Under the pieces are notes generated by a model that did not search any database, had not been told where the DNA came from, and saw only the letters and a list, made by a program, of their open reading frames with translations. This document shows, piece by piece, positions 22,593-30,775 of a DNA stretch of 36,087 nt (its first letter is position 1; each line of letters opens with the position of its first letter). This stretch comes from Paratractidigestivibacter sp963591565 (GTDB taxonomy: Bacteria; Actinomycetota; Coriobacteriia; Coriobacteriales; Atopobiaceae). The DNA lies in NCBI GenBank assembly GCA_963591565.1, contig CAVAUD010000006.1, forward strand, positions 1-36,087, read 5' to 3'. A program made the position numbers and the translations under genes.

Positions 22593-24617
22593 CTACATCA
22601 GCTTGCAGACGTTCTGCGCGAAGGCAACGGGATCGGCCACAGGCAGGCCCTCGGTGAGAAGCGCCTGGTCATAGAGCAGGGAGCCGTACAGCGCGAGCTT
22701 CTCCTTGTCGCCCGCCTCCTGCGCGGCCTGGAGCTTGGCGAAGACCGGGTGCGCGGCGTTGATCTCAAGCACGCGCTGGCTCTTCACGTCCTCGGGCGAG
22801 GGGCCGGCGTTAAGGACCTTCTCCATCTCGAGCGAGACCGGGCCCTCGGCGCTCACGCAGCTGGGGGCATCATCGGCAGCGGTCAGGCGAGAAGAGACGC
22901 AAACCTTGGTGACGGCGCCGCCCAGGGCCTCCTTCAACCCGCTGAGCAGGTCCTCGTTTGCCTTGCCGGTCTCCTCGGCGCTCTTCTTCTCCTCCTCGCT
23001 CGCAAGGTCGAGGTCCGCGCCCGAGACGTTCTTGAGCTCGAAGGTGCGGTCCTCGGTCTCGGGCTCGGCGCCGTCCTCGACGGCCTTGGCGGCAGCCGCG
23101 GCGGCCTCGTCGTCGGCGTAGACCTTGGCCAGGCCCTTGGCCGTGAAGTCGCGCATGGCCTGGAAGCAGAACTCGTCGACGTCGGCGGTGCAGAGAAGCA
23201 CGTCGAAGCCCTTGGCCAAAACCGCCTTCACGACGGGCATCTTGGCCAGGCGGTCGCGGTCGTCGCCGGCGGCGTAGTAGATGGCCTTCTGCTCGGCCGG
23301 CATCGCCTCGGCGTACTCCTGCAGGGTGACGTACTTCTGCTCACGCGCGCTCCAGAACAAAAGCAGGCCCGCGAGCTCGTCTTTCTTCATGCCGTAGCTG
23401 GAGTAGATGCCGTACTTGAGGCCGCGGCCGAAGTTCTCGAAGAACTTCTCGTAGGCCTCGCGGTCGTTGTCGCGCATGGACTCGAGCTCGGAGGTGATCT
23501 TCTTCTCGATGCGGCGGCCCATCACCTGCAGCTGGCGGTTCTGCTGCAGGGTCTCGCGCGAGATGTTCAGGGTAACGTCGGCCGAGTCGACGACGCCGCG
23601 CACGAAGTTGTAGTGGTCGGGCACGAGGTCGGCGCACTTCTCCATGATCAAGACGTTGGAGCTGTAGAGCTCGAGGCCCTTCTCGTAATCGCGGCTGTAG
23701 AGGTCAAACGGTGCGCGCGAGGGGATGAACAGCAGCGCGTCGTACTCGAGGCTGCCCTCGGCGTGCAGGGTGAAGGTGCGGGCGGGCGCCTCCCAGTCGT
23801 GGAAGGTCGACTTGTAGAACTCGTCGTACTCGGACTGCTCGACGTCGGCGGCGCGCTTCTTCCAGATGGGGGTCATGGAGTTGAGGGTCTCGAGCTCCTC
23901 GTACTGCTCCCACTCGGGCTTGTAGTCGTCGCCGGCGTCCTCGGGCTTCTCCTTCTGGCGAGACTTCGTGACCATCATCTGGACGGGGTAGCGCACGTAG
24001 TTGCTGTAGCGCTTGACCAGGTCCTTCAAGGTGTACTCAGAGGTGTACTCGTCGAAGCTCGCGTCGTCGGTGTTGTCCTTCAGGGTCATGATGATGTCGG
24101 AGCCGCAGGTCGCGCGGTAGGCCGGGTCGTCGGCGGGGACGGCCTCGATGGTGTAGCCCTCGACGCCGTCGGAGGTCCAGCGGTTGCACTCGTCGGAGCC
24201 AAAGGCGCGCGTCACGACGCTGACCTCCTTGGCCACCATAAAGGCCGAGTAGAAGCCCACGCCAAAGCGGCCGATGATGTCGACGGCGTCGCCCTGGGCC
24301 TCGGCGTTTTGCTCCTTGAACTCCTCGGAGCCGGAGTGGGCGATGGTGCCCAGGTTCTTCTCGAGCTCCTCGGCCGTCATGCCGATGCCGTTGTCCGAGA
24401 CGGTCAGCGTGCGCGCGTCCTTGTCATACGACAGCGTGATCGCGAGGTTCTCCTGGTCTACCTGGGCAGACGCGTCGGTCAGGCTCTTGAGGTAGAGCTT
24501 GTCGATGGCGTCGGAGGCGTTGGAGATGAGCTCGCGCAGGAAGATCTCGCGGTTGGTGTAGATGGAGTTGATCATGAGGTCGAGCAGCTTCTTGCTCTCT
24601 GTCTTGAATTTGCGCAT
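22593..24617 (-). CDS. htpG: Molecular chaperone HtpG (Hsp90)
   Basis: Encodes 674 residues, close to the usual length. The N-terminal ATP site shows ELISNASDAIDKL, SDNGIGMTAEEL and GRFGVGFYSAFMVA. The middle domain has LFIPSRAPFDLY and the client/ATP contact region NISRETLQQNRQL; the C-terminal dimer domain completes it. Start ATG 24617 follows AAAGGACACGC. The leader has a small inverted repeat (ATGTC/GACAT), but I see no CIRCE or HAIR operator in the 144-nt gap upstream (24618-24761). Confidence 0.95.
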   Translation of the reverse strand: MRKFKTESKKLLDLMINSIYTNREIFLRELISNASDAIDKLYLKSLTDASAQVDQENLAITLSYDKDARTLTVSDNGIGMTAEELEKNLGTIAHSGSEEFKEQNAEAQGDAVDIIGRFGVGFYSAFMVAKEVSVVTRAFGSDECNRWTSDGVEGYTIEAVPADDPAYRATCGSDIIMTLKDNTDDASFDEYTSEYTLKDLVKRYSNYVRYPVQMMVTKSRQKEKPEDAGDDYKPEWEQYEELETLNSMTPIWKKRAADVEQSEYDEFYKSTFHDWEAPARTFTLHAEGSLEYDALLFIPSRAPFDLYSRDYEKGLELYSSNVLIMEKCADLVPDHYNFVRGVVDSADVTLNISRETLQQNRQLQVMGRRIEKKITSELESMRDNDREAYEKFFENFGRGLKYGIYSSYGMKKDELAGLLLFWSAREQKYVTLQEYAEAMPAEQKAIYYAAGDDRDRLAKMPVVKAVLAKGFDVLLCTADVDEFCFQAMRDFTAKGLAKVYADDEAAAAAAKAVEDGAEPETEDRTFELKNVSGADLDLASEEEKKSAEETGKANEDLLSGLKEALGGAVTKVCVSSRLTAADDAPSCVSAEGPVSLEMEKVLNAGPSPEDVKSQRVLEINAAHPVFAKLQAAQEAGDKEKLALYGSLLYDQALLTEGLPVADPVAFAQNVCKLM

Positions 24618-24761
24618 GGCGTGTCCTTTCGGGATTCGATGTCCAACAGACATGACTTTACCCGAGTCAGCAAACATTATTCGCGCGGCAGAGAAAACCT
24701 TAGTAATGCGCGCTTAGATTTTTTGCTGGCGAGAAGACCGCGGCGAGCCTGCGGCGGGTCG

Positions 24762-25490
24762 CTAGGCGCGGGACCCGTGGGCGACGAGAAGGTAGTTGTC
24801 GTCGCCCGACCACTCGTCATCGGCGCAACACACGAGCTCTACCTGCGCAAACACGGTCTCCAACGCAGTTTGGAAACGCATGAGGAAGCTCGCGTCGCCG
24901 CCCGGCGTGACGACGTTTGCGGCCAAGGTGCCCGAAGGCGCGAGCAGCCGGGCGTAGAGGGCCGCAGCCTCGGGCGAAGCCAGGCTCTCGACGGGAGAGG
25001 CCCCGGCAAAGGCGTCCAAGGCGAGAAACCCGTAGCGCCTGCCCGCCGCGACCGCCTGGCGCGCGTACGCGAGGCCGTCCGCGCAAATGAGCCGCAGGTC
25101 ACCGCCGGCGTCGGCCATGCGCGCCGCCGCCTCGTCGACGAAGAACCACCGCCTGGCGCAGTCGATGACGGCCGGGTCGATCTCGCAGACGTCTACCGCG
25201 CAATCCGGGAAGTCACGCGCGACAAGCTTGGGAAACGAGCACCCGCCACCACCGATGAGCAGGACGTTCTTCTCGGCTGGGTAATCTGCTAGATGCGCGG
25301 CAAGGGCCCGCCCGAAGGCGCGGTAGTACTCGAAGACGGGGTCGAGGCAAGCATCGCCCAAGTACGTTGCGGACTGGAAAACACCGCCGCGGCGAAGGAC
25401 CCGCACCGTGCGGCCCGCGCTATCTTTGACGCTGTAGACCAGGGTCGGCGGCCAGCCGCGGGCGATATGGAGATCGACTCCCAATGCCAT
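24762..25490 (-). CDS. Spermidine-synthase-like methyltransferase-fold protein
   Basis: Encodes 242 residues with a Rossmann methyltransferase fold like SpeE: LLIGGGGCSFPKLVARDF (nucleotide-binding loop), VDVCEIDPAVIDCARRWF, LRLICADGLAYARQ and FLALDAFAG. The catalytic Asp motif of true spermidine synthases is not clearly present, so transfer of an aminopropyl group is uncertain. Such standalone members are common and mostly uncharacterised. Start ATG 25490 follows GGGAGG by about 11 nt. It is divergent from the DUF554 gene, with a 76-nt shared upstream region. Confidence 0.75.
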   Translation of the reverse strand: MALGVDLHIARGWPPTLVYSVKDSAGRTVRVLRRGGVFQSATYLGDACLDPVFEYYRAFGRALAAHLADYPAEKNVLLIGGGGCSFPKLVARDFPDCAVDVCEIDPAVIDCARRWFFVDEAAARMADAGGDLRLICADGLAYARQAVAAGRRYGFLALDAFAGASPVESLASPEAAALYARLLAPSGTLAANVVTPGGDASFLMRFQTALETVFAQVELVCCADDEWSGDDNYLLVAHGSRA

Positions 25491-25566
25491 CTGTCTGCAA
25501 CCTCCCTCGCGGCGCGTTGTTCTTCCTTGGCTACGATAACCTGCGCAAACCAAGGAGGCAACACAC

Positions 25567-26298
25567 GTGGCAGGTCTCGGCACAATCATCAACGTCGGCT
25601 GCATCGTCGCGGGCGGGCTCATCGGCCTTCTGGGCCGCAGCCTCATCACGCAGAGCCTGCAGGACGCCCTTTTGCGCTCCTGCGGCGTGGCCGTCATCTT
25701 CGTGGGAATCGCCGGCACGCTGGAGAAGATGCTCGGCGTGAGCCTTGGCGCGGACGGCACGGCGACCCTCACCAGCGGCGGAACCATGATGATGGTCGTG
25801 TCGCTCGCGCTGGGCACCGTTGTGGGCGAGCTTCTCGACCTCGACGGAAAGTTCGAGGCATTGGGAGAGTGGCTTAAACAAAAGACCGGCAGCTCAAAGG
25901 ACGCGTCTTTCGTGAACGCCTTCGTCACGGCGTCGCTCACCGTCTCGATCGGGGCGATGGCCATCGTGGGCGCGATCCAAGACGGCCTTGTTGGCGACCA
26001 CTCGACCCTCATGCTCAAGGGCGCGCTCGACGCGATCATCATCTGCGCGATGGCGGCCTCGATGGGCAAAGGGGCGGTTTTCGCGGCCCTGCCCGTGGGC
26101 GTCTTGCAGGGGGCGGTCACGCTCTTGGCGACCTTGCTCTCCCCCGTCATGACCGATGCCGCGCTGGCGAACCTGTCGCTCGTTGGCTCGATGCTCATCT
26201 TTTGCGTGGGAATGAACCTCATCTGGCCGCGCACCTTCAAGCCGGCCAACATGCTGCCGTCGGTGGTCGTGGCCGCCGTGTGCGCCTTTGTGATGTAG
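25567..26298 (+). CDS. DUF554 family membrane protein
   Basis: Encodes 243 residues, with a GTG start at 25567 after AGGAGG. It is nearly all membrane helices (six to seven) with the DUF554 features GTIINVGCIVAGGLIGLLGR, GTLEKMLG and the repeated small-residue helices FVTASLTVSIGAMAIVGAI. Members are thought to be transporters, but no substrate is established. The APC permease gene starts 18 nt after its stop, suggesting one transcript. Confidence 0.88.
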   Translation: MAGLGTIINVGCIVAGGLIGLLGRSLITQSLQDALLRSCGVAVIFVGIAGTLEKMLGVSLGADGTATLTSGGTMMMVVSLALGTVVGELLDLDGKFEALGEWLKQKTGSSKDASFVNAFVTASLTVSIGAMAIVGAIQDGLVGDHSTLMLKGALDAIIICAMAASMGKGAVFAALPVGVLQGAVTLLATLLSPVMTDAALANLSLVGSMLIFCVGMNLIWPRTFKPANMLPSVVVAAVCAFVM

Positions 26299-26316
26299 CG
26301 ACCCGGGGGAATCGTC

Positions 26317-27756
26317 ATGTCGAAAGAACAAAACACCGCCAACAGCCTGGGCTTCGTTGGACTGACGACCCTCGTGGTCACGACCTGCGTGGGTGCGGGC
26401 ATCTTCTCTTTATGCGGCGATCTGGCGGCCGGCGGAGCCAACACCGCGGCCGTTCTCGCGGGCTGGCTCATCTGCTTCGTGGGCGTCTTCGCGCTGGCCA
26501 AGACCTTTAGCGGGCTTGCGGCCGTGCGGCCCTCGCTTTCCGGCGGCATCTACGCCTACGCGCACGCCGGCTTCGGCGAGTACGTGGGCTTTTCCTCGGC
26601 CTGGGGCTACTGGATGAGCGCCTGCCTCAACAACGCCGGTTACGCGATCATGCTCTTCAACGCGCTGTCGTACTTCGTGCCGCAGCTGGGCGGCGGAAAC
26701 TCGCTCGTCTCGGTCGCGCTGGCCTCGTGTTTTCTGTGGCTTCTCGCCTACCTGCTGACGCGCGGCGTTCGCCTGGCGACCGTCGTGAACCTCGTGATCA
26801 CCCTGGCCAAGCTCGTGCCGCTCGCCCTTTTCATCGTGTGCGTCGCGCTTCTCGCCAAGTTCGACCCGGCCGTCTTTCTCGCCAACTTCTGGGGCGAGGC
26901 CGGCGGCCCCTCGTTCGTGGAGCAGCTGAGGAGCACCATGGTCTCGCTCGTCTGGCTCTTCGTGGGTCTCGAGGGCGCCGTCGTGGTCTCGGGGCGCGCC
27001 CGTGACCCGCACGACGTGAGCCGCGCCACGACCTTTGGTTTTCTTCTCGTCGTCATCTTCTACGTGCTCATCTCTCTACTGTCGCTGGGCATTTTGCCGC
27101 GCGAGCAGCTAGCGGCCCTGTCCACGCCGTCGCTTGCAGGCGTCTTTGAGCAGGTCATAGGCCCTGCGGGCGCCGTTCTTATCAACGGCGGCGTGGTCGT
27201 GTCTCTCATGGGCACGATGCTCGGCTACCTCACGTTTGCCGCCGAGACCTCCTTCCAGGCGGCGACGCGCGGGCTTCTCCCCGCACGTCTCGCCCGCGCC
27301 GACAAAAACGGGACGGCCGTCACCGCGACCCTGGTCTCCGCCGCCATCACGCAGGCGTTTCTTGTCCTTTCGGTCTTCTCGCAGGGCACCTACCAGTTCT
27401 TCTACACCTGCTCGGTCTACGCGATCCTCATCCCGTACACCTGCGCCGCGGCCTTCTACGCGCGCATCGCGTGGAAACGCGAGGACATGGACGCGCCGCT
27501 AGCGCCCGCCGTTTGGTCGGCGCGCCTGGCGGGCACGGTCGCCCTGGCCTACACGCTGTTCCTTATCTGGTCGAGCGGCCTGCAGGGCCTCACGGTCGTG
27601 GCCATCGCCATCGCGCCGGGCACCCTGCTCTATGCCTGGATGCGCCGTCGCCGAGGCGCCCGTCTTTTGACGACGCCGGCCGACAAGGTCTTTGCCGCGA
27701 TCGTTTTGGTGGCCGTTGTTGTTACGATTGTGGCGAGAATGGCGTCGCTTTTCTAG
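26317..27756 (+). CDS. APC superfamily amino acid permease (basic amino acid / antiporter type)
   Basis: Encodes 479 residues in about 12 membrane helices. The start ATG 26317 follows a GGGGGAA site. The family motif in helix 1 is clear (LTTLVVTTCVGAGIFSLCGDLA), and PSLSGGIYAYAHAGFGEYVGF follows. It resembles APA-type antiporters for arginine/ornithine, lysine/cadaverine or related pairs; the exact substrate cannot be read. The next gene (TerB-like) begins 13 nt after the stop, so they may share a transcript, though function gives no obvious link. Confidence 0.88.
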   Translation: MSKEQNTANSLGFVGLTTLVVTTCVGAGIFSLCGDLAAGGANTAAVLAGWLICFVGVFALAKTFSGLAAVRPSLSGGIYAYAHAGFGEYVGFSSAWGYWMSACLNNAGYAIMLFNALSYFVPQLGGGNSLVSVALASCFLWLLAYLLTRGVRLATVVNLVITLAKLVPLALFIVCVALLAKFDPAVFLANFWGEAGGPSFVEQLRSTMVSLVWLFVGLEGAVVVSGRARDPHDVSRATTFGFLLVVIFYVLISLLSLGILPREQLAALSTPSLAGVFEQVIGPAGAVLINGGVVVSLMGTMLGYLTFAAETSFQAATRGLLPARLARADKNGTAVTATLVSAAITQAFLVLSVFSQGTYQFFYTCSVYAILIPYTCAAAFYARIAWKREDMDAPLAPAVWSARLAGTVALAYTLFLIWSSGLQGLTVVAIAIAPGTLLYAWMRRRRGARLLTTPADKVFAAIVLVAVVVTIVARMASLF

Positions 27757-27769
27757 GCAGGTCGCGCGG

Positions 27770-29392
27770 TTGGGATCAAACAAAGACAAGATAGACAGGC
27801 TGCTCCAAGAGATCCTGGAGAACCCTCGGGTCGTCTCGATGCAGTCGACCACGGGATCGCGCGTCTATGGCGACGAGCCGATCATCCGCCGCGCGTCGCA
27901 GATGGAAAGCTATACGCCCGAGAAGATCCGGCAGATGCGCGAGCTGCAGAACCGGCCCGATACCGTCATGTGGTCCGACACCCACCTGTTCATCGAGCAG
28001 GCCCGCATGATGGAGGATTTCTCGGACGACTGCCCCTTCCACGGCACGTACTTTCACTACTTCCCCTCATACCGCTCCATGAACGACCGGCAGCTCAGGG
28101 GCTATTTCACCTGGCGCACGCACGTGAGGGCGGGCGATGTGGAGCCGACCTGCGGCGCGTTTGCCTTCGTCTACGTCTTTGAGCTGTTGAACGGCATAGG
28201 AACTGTTGCCGGCGAGAAGGGCTTTCGCGATATCGAGGCCTTTTGGCAAAAATGGCAGCACGTGAGCGGCGAGCTGGACCGCTACGTCGAGAACTGGCTG
28301 GTTGACTACGCCGCCTGGCACGGGCTGGACCCCGCTCTGGTCGCGGGATATGCCGGGGCGGGACATGACCGGGCGATCGAGGTTTTGGAGGCTGCCGAGA
28401 AGCGCGTCGGGGCTTTTGCGCAGGCGTCCGGCGGCGGGCGGAAGAGGCCGCCGTATCCCTTTGGGGCCGATGTCGAGGCGCAACGGGAATTGTTCGATGC
28501 TTTATGCGAGTTGTCGGGCTATGAGGTACGGCGCTCGGCGGGGTATGTCGCAGCGCCGGACGACTACGTGCATGTCTGCCAGGCGGTTTTTGCGCGGCTC
28601 GTGAGGCGCTGGGGAAACAAGCACGAGTTGACCTACGTCGAGAGTTTATTCGGGAAGCGCTACGCGCGGGTCCATCACATGTTCGCGAGCGCCCTCTTCG
28701 ACTTTAGCGAGGGCCACGGGGACGTCGAGTACCAGGTCACCCCTGCCACGCGCTATACCTGCAAGAACGGCCGTTGGTCCAAGAACTGCCACCACGACGC
28801 GGGCGCGCAGCTGGAAAAGATCGCCCAGGTTCTGCGCTGCGTTGACCTGCGCCTTTGCGAAGAGTCGGGGGTCTCGTGCTTTTGCGCGGCCGCAAGCGCG
28901 CCCAAGTACCTTACTTCAATTGTTGATGCAGAGACGCGCGATTACCTGGCATGGAAGAAGACGTCCGCCCCGGTGAGGGTCGACATAGACCTGTCCAAGC
29001 TCGCGCAGATCCGCTCGGCCGCGGCGACCACGCGCGAGGCGCTTTTGGTTGACGAGGAGCGAGAGGAGGGCGAGGAGATCGGGGTGGGCGACGAGGCCGA
29101 GAAGGAGGCCGTCGAGAACGAGGCGACGGCTGTCCAGACCGCCGGACCTGAGCCCGAGGCGGCTTCTTCTCCCCTGCCGTACGGCCTGACTGCCGAGGAA
29201 TCCGCCCTGCTCAAGGACCTTTTCGCCGGCAAAACGCCTGACGCGCGAGGCTCGCTTGACCTGCTCGTCGATTCCATTAACGAGAAGCTCTTCGACCTTC
29301 TCGGCGACACGGCCCTGGAGTTTGGCGAAGACGGCCTGCCGACCCTCATCGAGGACTACGTCGACGATGTTCGCGAGGCACTAAAATATTAG
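27770..29392 (+). CDS. TerB_N / TerB_C domain protein
   Basis: Encodes about 540 residues. The N-terminal half matches TerB_N: GTYFHYFPSYRSMNDRQLRGYF, then TWRTHVRAGD (near 110-125) and FVYVFELLNGIGTV. The C-terminal 200 or so residues match TerB_C in layout, after a Glu-rich low-complexity linker (EEREEGEEIGVGDEAEKEAVENE). Known TerB-type proteins occur with helicases and ATPases in predicted DNA-processing or stress systems; enzyme activity is not known. Start TTG 27770 follows GGCAGG by 7 nt. ATG 27839 is an alternative with a weaker ribosome site. It is the first gene of the cassette that continues to RecQ. Confidence 0.75.
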   Translation: MGSNKDKIDRLLQEILENPRVVSMQSTTGSRVYGDEPIIRRASQMESYTPEKIRQMRELQNRPDTVMWSDTHLFIEQARMMEDFSDDCPFHGTYFHYFPSYRSMNDRQLRGYFTWRTHVRAGDVEPTCGAFAFVYVFELLNGIGTVAGEKGFRDIEAFWQKWQHVSGELDRYVENWLVDYAAWHGLDPALVAGYAGAGHDRAIEVLEAAEKRVGAFAQASGGGRKRPPYPFGADVEAQRELFDALCELSGYEVRRSAGYVAAPDDYVHVCQAVFARLVRRWGNKHELTYVESLFGKRYARVHHMFASALFDFSEGHGDVEYQVTPATRYTCKNGRWSKNCHHDAGAQLEKIAQVLRCVDLRLCEESGVSCFCAAASAPKYLTSIVDAETRDYLAWKKTSAPVRVDIDLSKLAQIRSAAATTREALLVDEEREEGEEIGVGDEAEKEAVENEATAVQTAGPEPEAASSPLPYGLTAEESALLKDLFAGKTPDARGSLDLLVDSINEKLFDLLGDTALEFGEDGLPTLIEDYVDDVREALKY

Positions 29393-29401
29393 AACAACTG
29401 T

Positions 29402-29430
29402 TTGCTGTGACCGTACACTTGTGCTAGTAT
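29402..29430 (+). promoter_or_regulatory. Promoter of the BrxD-like gene
   Basis: TTGCTG (29402-29407) and TAGTAT (29425-29430) are exactly 17 nt apart, and TG one base before the -10 makes it extended. It lies 35 nt upstream of ATG 29465, in the gap after the TerB gene, so the rest of the cassette can be transcribed on its own. Confidence 0.7.
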
Positions 29431-29464
29431 TCTCTCAATCACTCGAGACACAAAGGACACGCCC

Positions 29465-30769
29465 ATGGCAGAGCTCACCGCAAAGGTTCCTAAACGCATC
29501 GCCGCAGTCATCATCAACTCCCTCAAGGGCGGCGTCGTGCCGCGCATCGGCCTGCCCTACATCACCGTCGGTCGAGAAAAAGAGATTCAGGCCTTTTTGA
29601 CCGATCTCGACCTCATCGCAGACGGCGGGGCGAGCTTCCGCTTTCTCGTGGGCCGCTTCGGTGCAGGCAAGAGCTTCCTTTTGCAGACCATCCGCACGCA
29701 CGCGATGGGCAAGGACTTCGTGGTGGCCGACGCCGATCTCTCGCCCGAGCGCAGGCTCCAGGGCGGGCAGGGCCAGGGCTTGGCCACCTACCGCGAGCTG
29801 ATCCGCAACCTCTCGACCAAGACCCGGCCCGAGGGCGGGGCGCTCACGCTGGTCCTTAACCGCTGGGTCCAGTCCATCGAGGGCGACGACGCCGCCATGG
29901 CGGCCCAGCTCGCGCCAATAGAGGAAATGGTCCACGGCTTCGACTTCGCGCGGATGCTCAGGCGCTACCGCGCGGCCGTCGCAGAAGGCGACGAAGAGAC
30001 CCAGGCGGCCGTGACCCGCTGGCTGAGGGGCGAGTACCGCACCAAAACCGAGGCCAAGGCAGAGCTCGGCGTGTCCTGCATCATTTCTGACGACGACTGG
30101 TACGACTACGTCAAGCTGCTCGCGGCCTTCCTTGTGGGCGCGGGCTATAAGGGCCTGCTCATCATGATCGACGAGCTGGTCAACCTGTACAAGATTCCCA
30201 ACTCGGTGACGCGCCAGTACAACTACGAGAAGATCCTCACCATGTACAACGACACCTTGCAGGGCAAGGCCAAGAACCTCGGCATCATCATGGGCGGCAC
30301 GCCGCAGTCCATCGAGGACCGCCGCCGAGGCGTCTTTAGCTACGAGGCGCTGCGCAGCCGCCTGACGCAGGGACGCTTTGCCCAAGAGGGCATGACCGAC
30401 ATGCTGGCCCCCGTCATCCACCTGCAGCCCTTGACCTACGAGGAGCTTTTGGTCCTAATCGAGAAGCTCGCGGACATCCACGCGGGTTACTTCGGCTACG
30501 AGCGAACGCTGGGGACCGAGGACCTCGTGCGCTTCTTGCAGATCGAGTTCGGGCGCGTGGGCGCAGACTCGCACCTCACGCCGCGCGAGGTCATTCGCGA
30601 CTTCATCGAGCTTCTCGACATCTTGTGCCAAAACCCCGAGGCCACGATCGACGAGCTGTTGAAGTCCGACGCATTTGCCGGGGCCGTTGGCACGGGCGGG
30701 GATGCTGCCGGAGCAGGTCCCGTGGGTCGTGCGACCGACGAGTCCGCCTTCGCCGAGTTCACGATTTAG
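29465..30769 (+). CDS. BrxD-like P-loop ATPase (DUF2791)
   Basis: Encodes 434 residues with start ATG 29465 after AAAGGA. Walker A is GRFGAGKS (63-70) and Walker B is in LLIMIDELVNLY. The family pattern DLSPERRLQGGQGQGLATYRELIRNLSTKTRPEGG is characteristic of DUF2791/BrxD proteins of BREX type 2 and related helicase cassettes. A sensor-like GGTPQSIEDRRRG segment follows. It probably loads or controls the helicase whose gene starts 6 nt after its stop. No BREX methylase, phosphatase (PglZ) or Lon-like protease is present, so this is not a complete BREX locus. Phage defence is an inference from context. Confidence 0.85.
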   Translation: MAELTAKVPKRIAAVIINSLKGGVVPRIGLPYITVGREKEIQAFLTDLDLIADGGASFRFLVGRFGAGKSFLLQTIRTHAMGKDFVVADADLSPERRLQGGQGQGLATYRELIRNLSTKTRPEGGALTLVLNRWVQSIEGDDAAMAAQLAPIEEMVHGFDFARMLRRYRAAVAEGDEETQAAVTRWLRGEYRTKTEAKAELGVSCIISDDDWYDYVKLLAAFLVGAGYKGLLIMIDELVNLYKIPNSVTRQYNYEKILTMYNDTLQGKAKNLGIIMGGTPQSIEDRRRGVFSYEALRSRLTQGRFAQEGMTDMLAPVIHLQPLTYEELLVLIEKLADIHAGYFGYERTLGTEDLVRFLQIEFGRVGADSHLTPREVIRDFIELLDILCQNPEATIDELLKSDAFAGAVGTGGDAAGAGPVGRATDESAFAEFTI

Positions 30770-30775
30770 CGCGCC

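Noticed and set aside
24618..24761. Possible heat-shock operator upstream of htpG
   Set aside because: No CIRCE or HspR/HAIR-type repeat is visible. The small ATGTC/GACAT hairpin in the leader is too short to support a claim.
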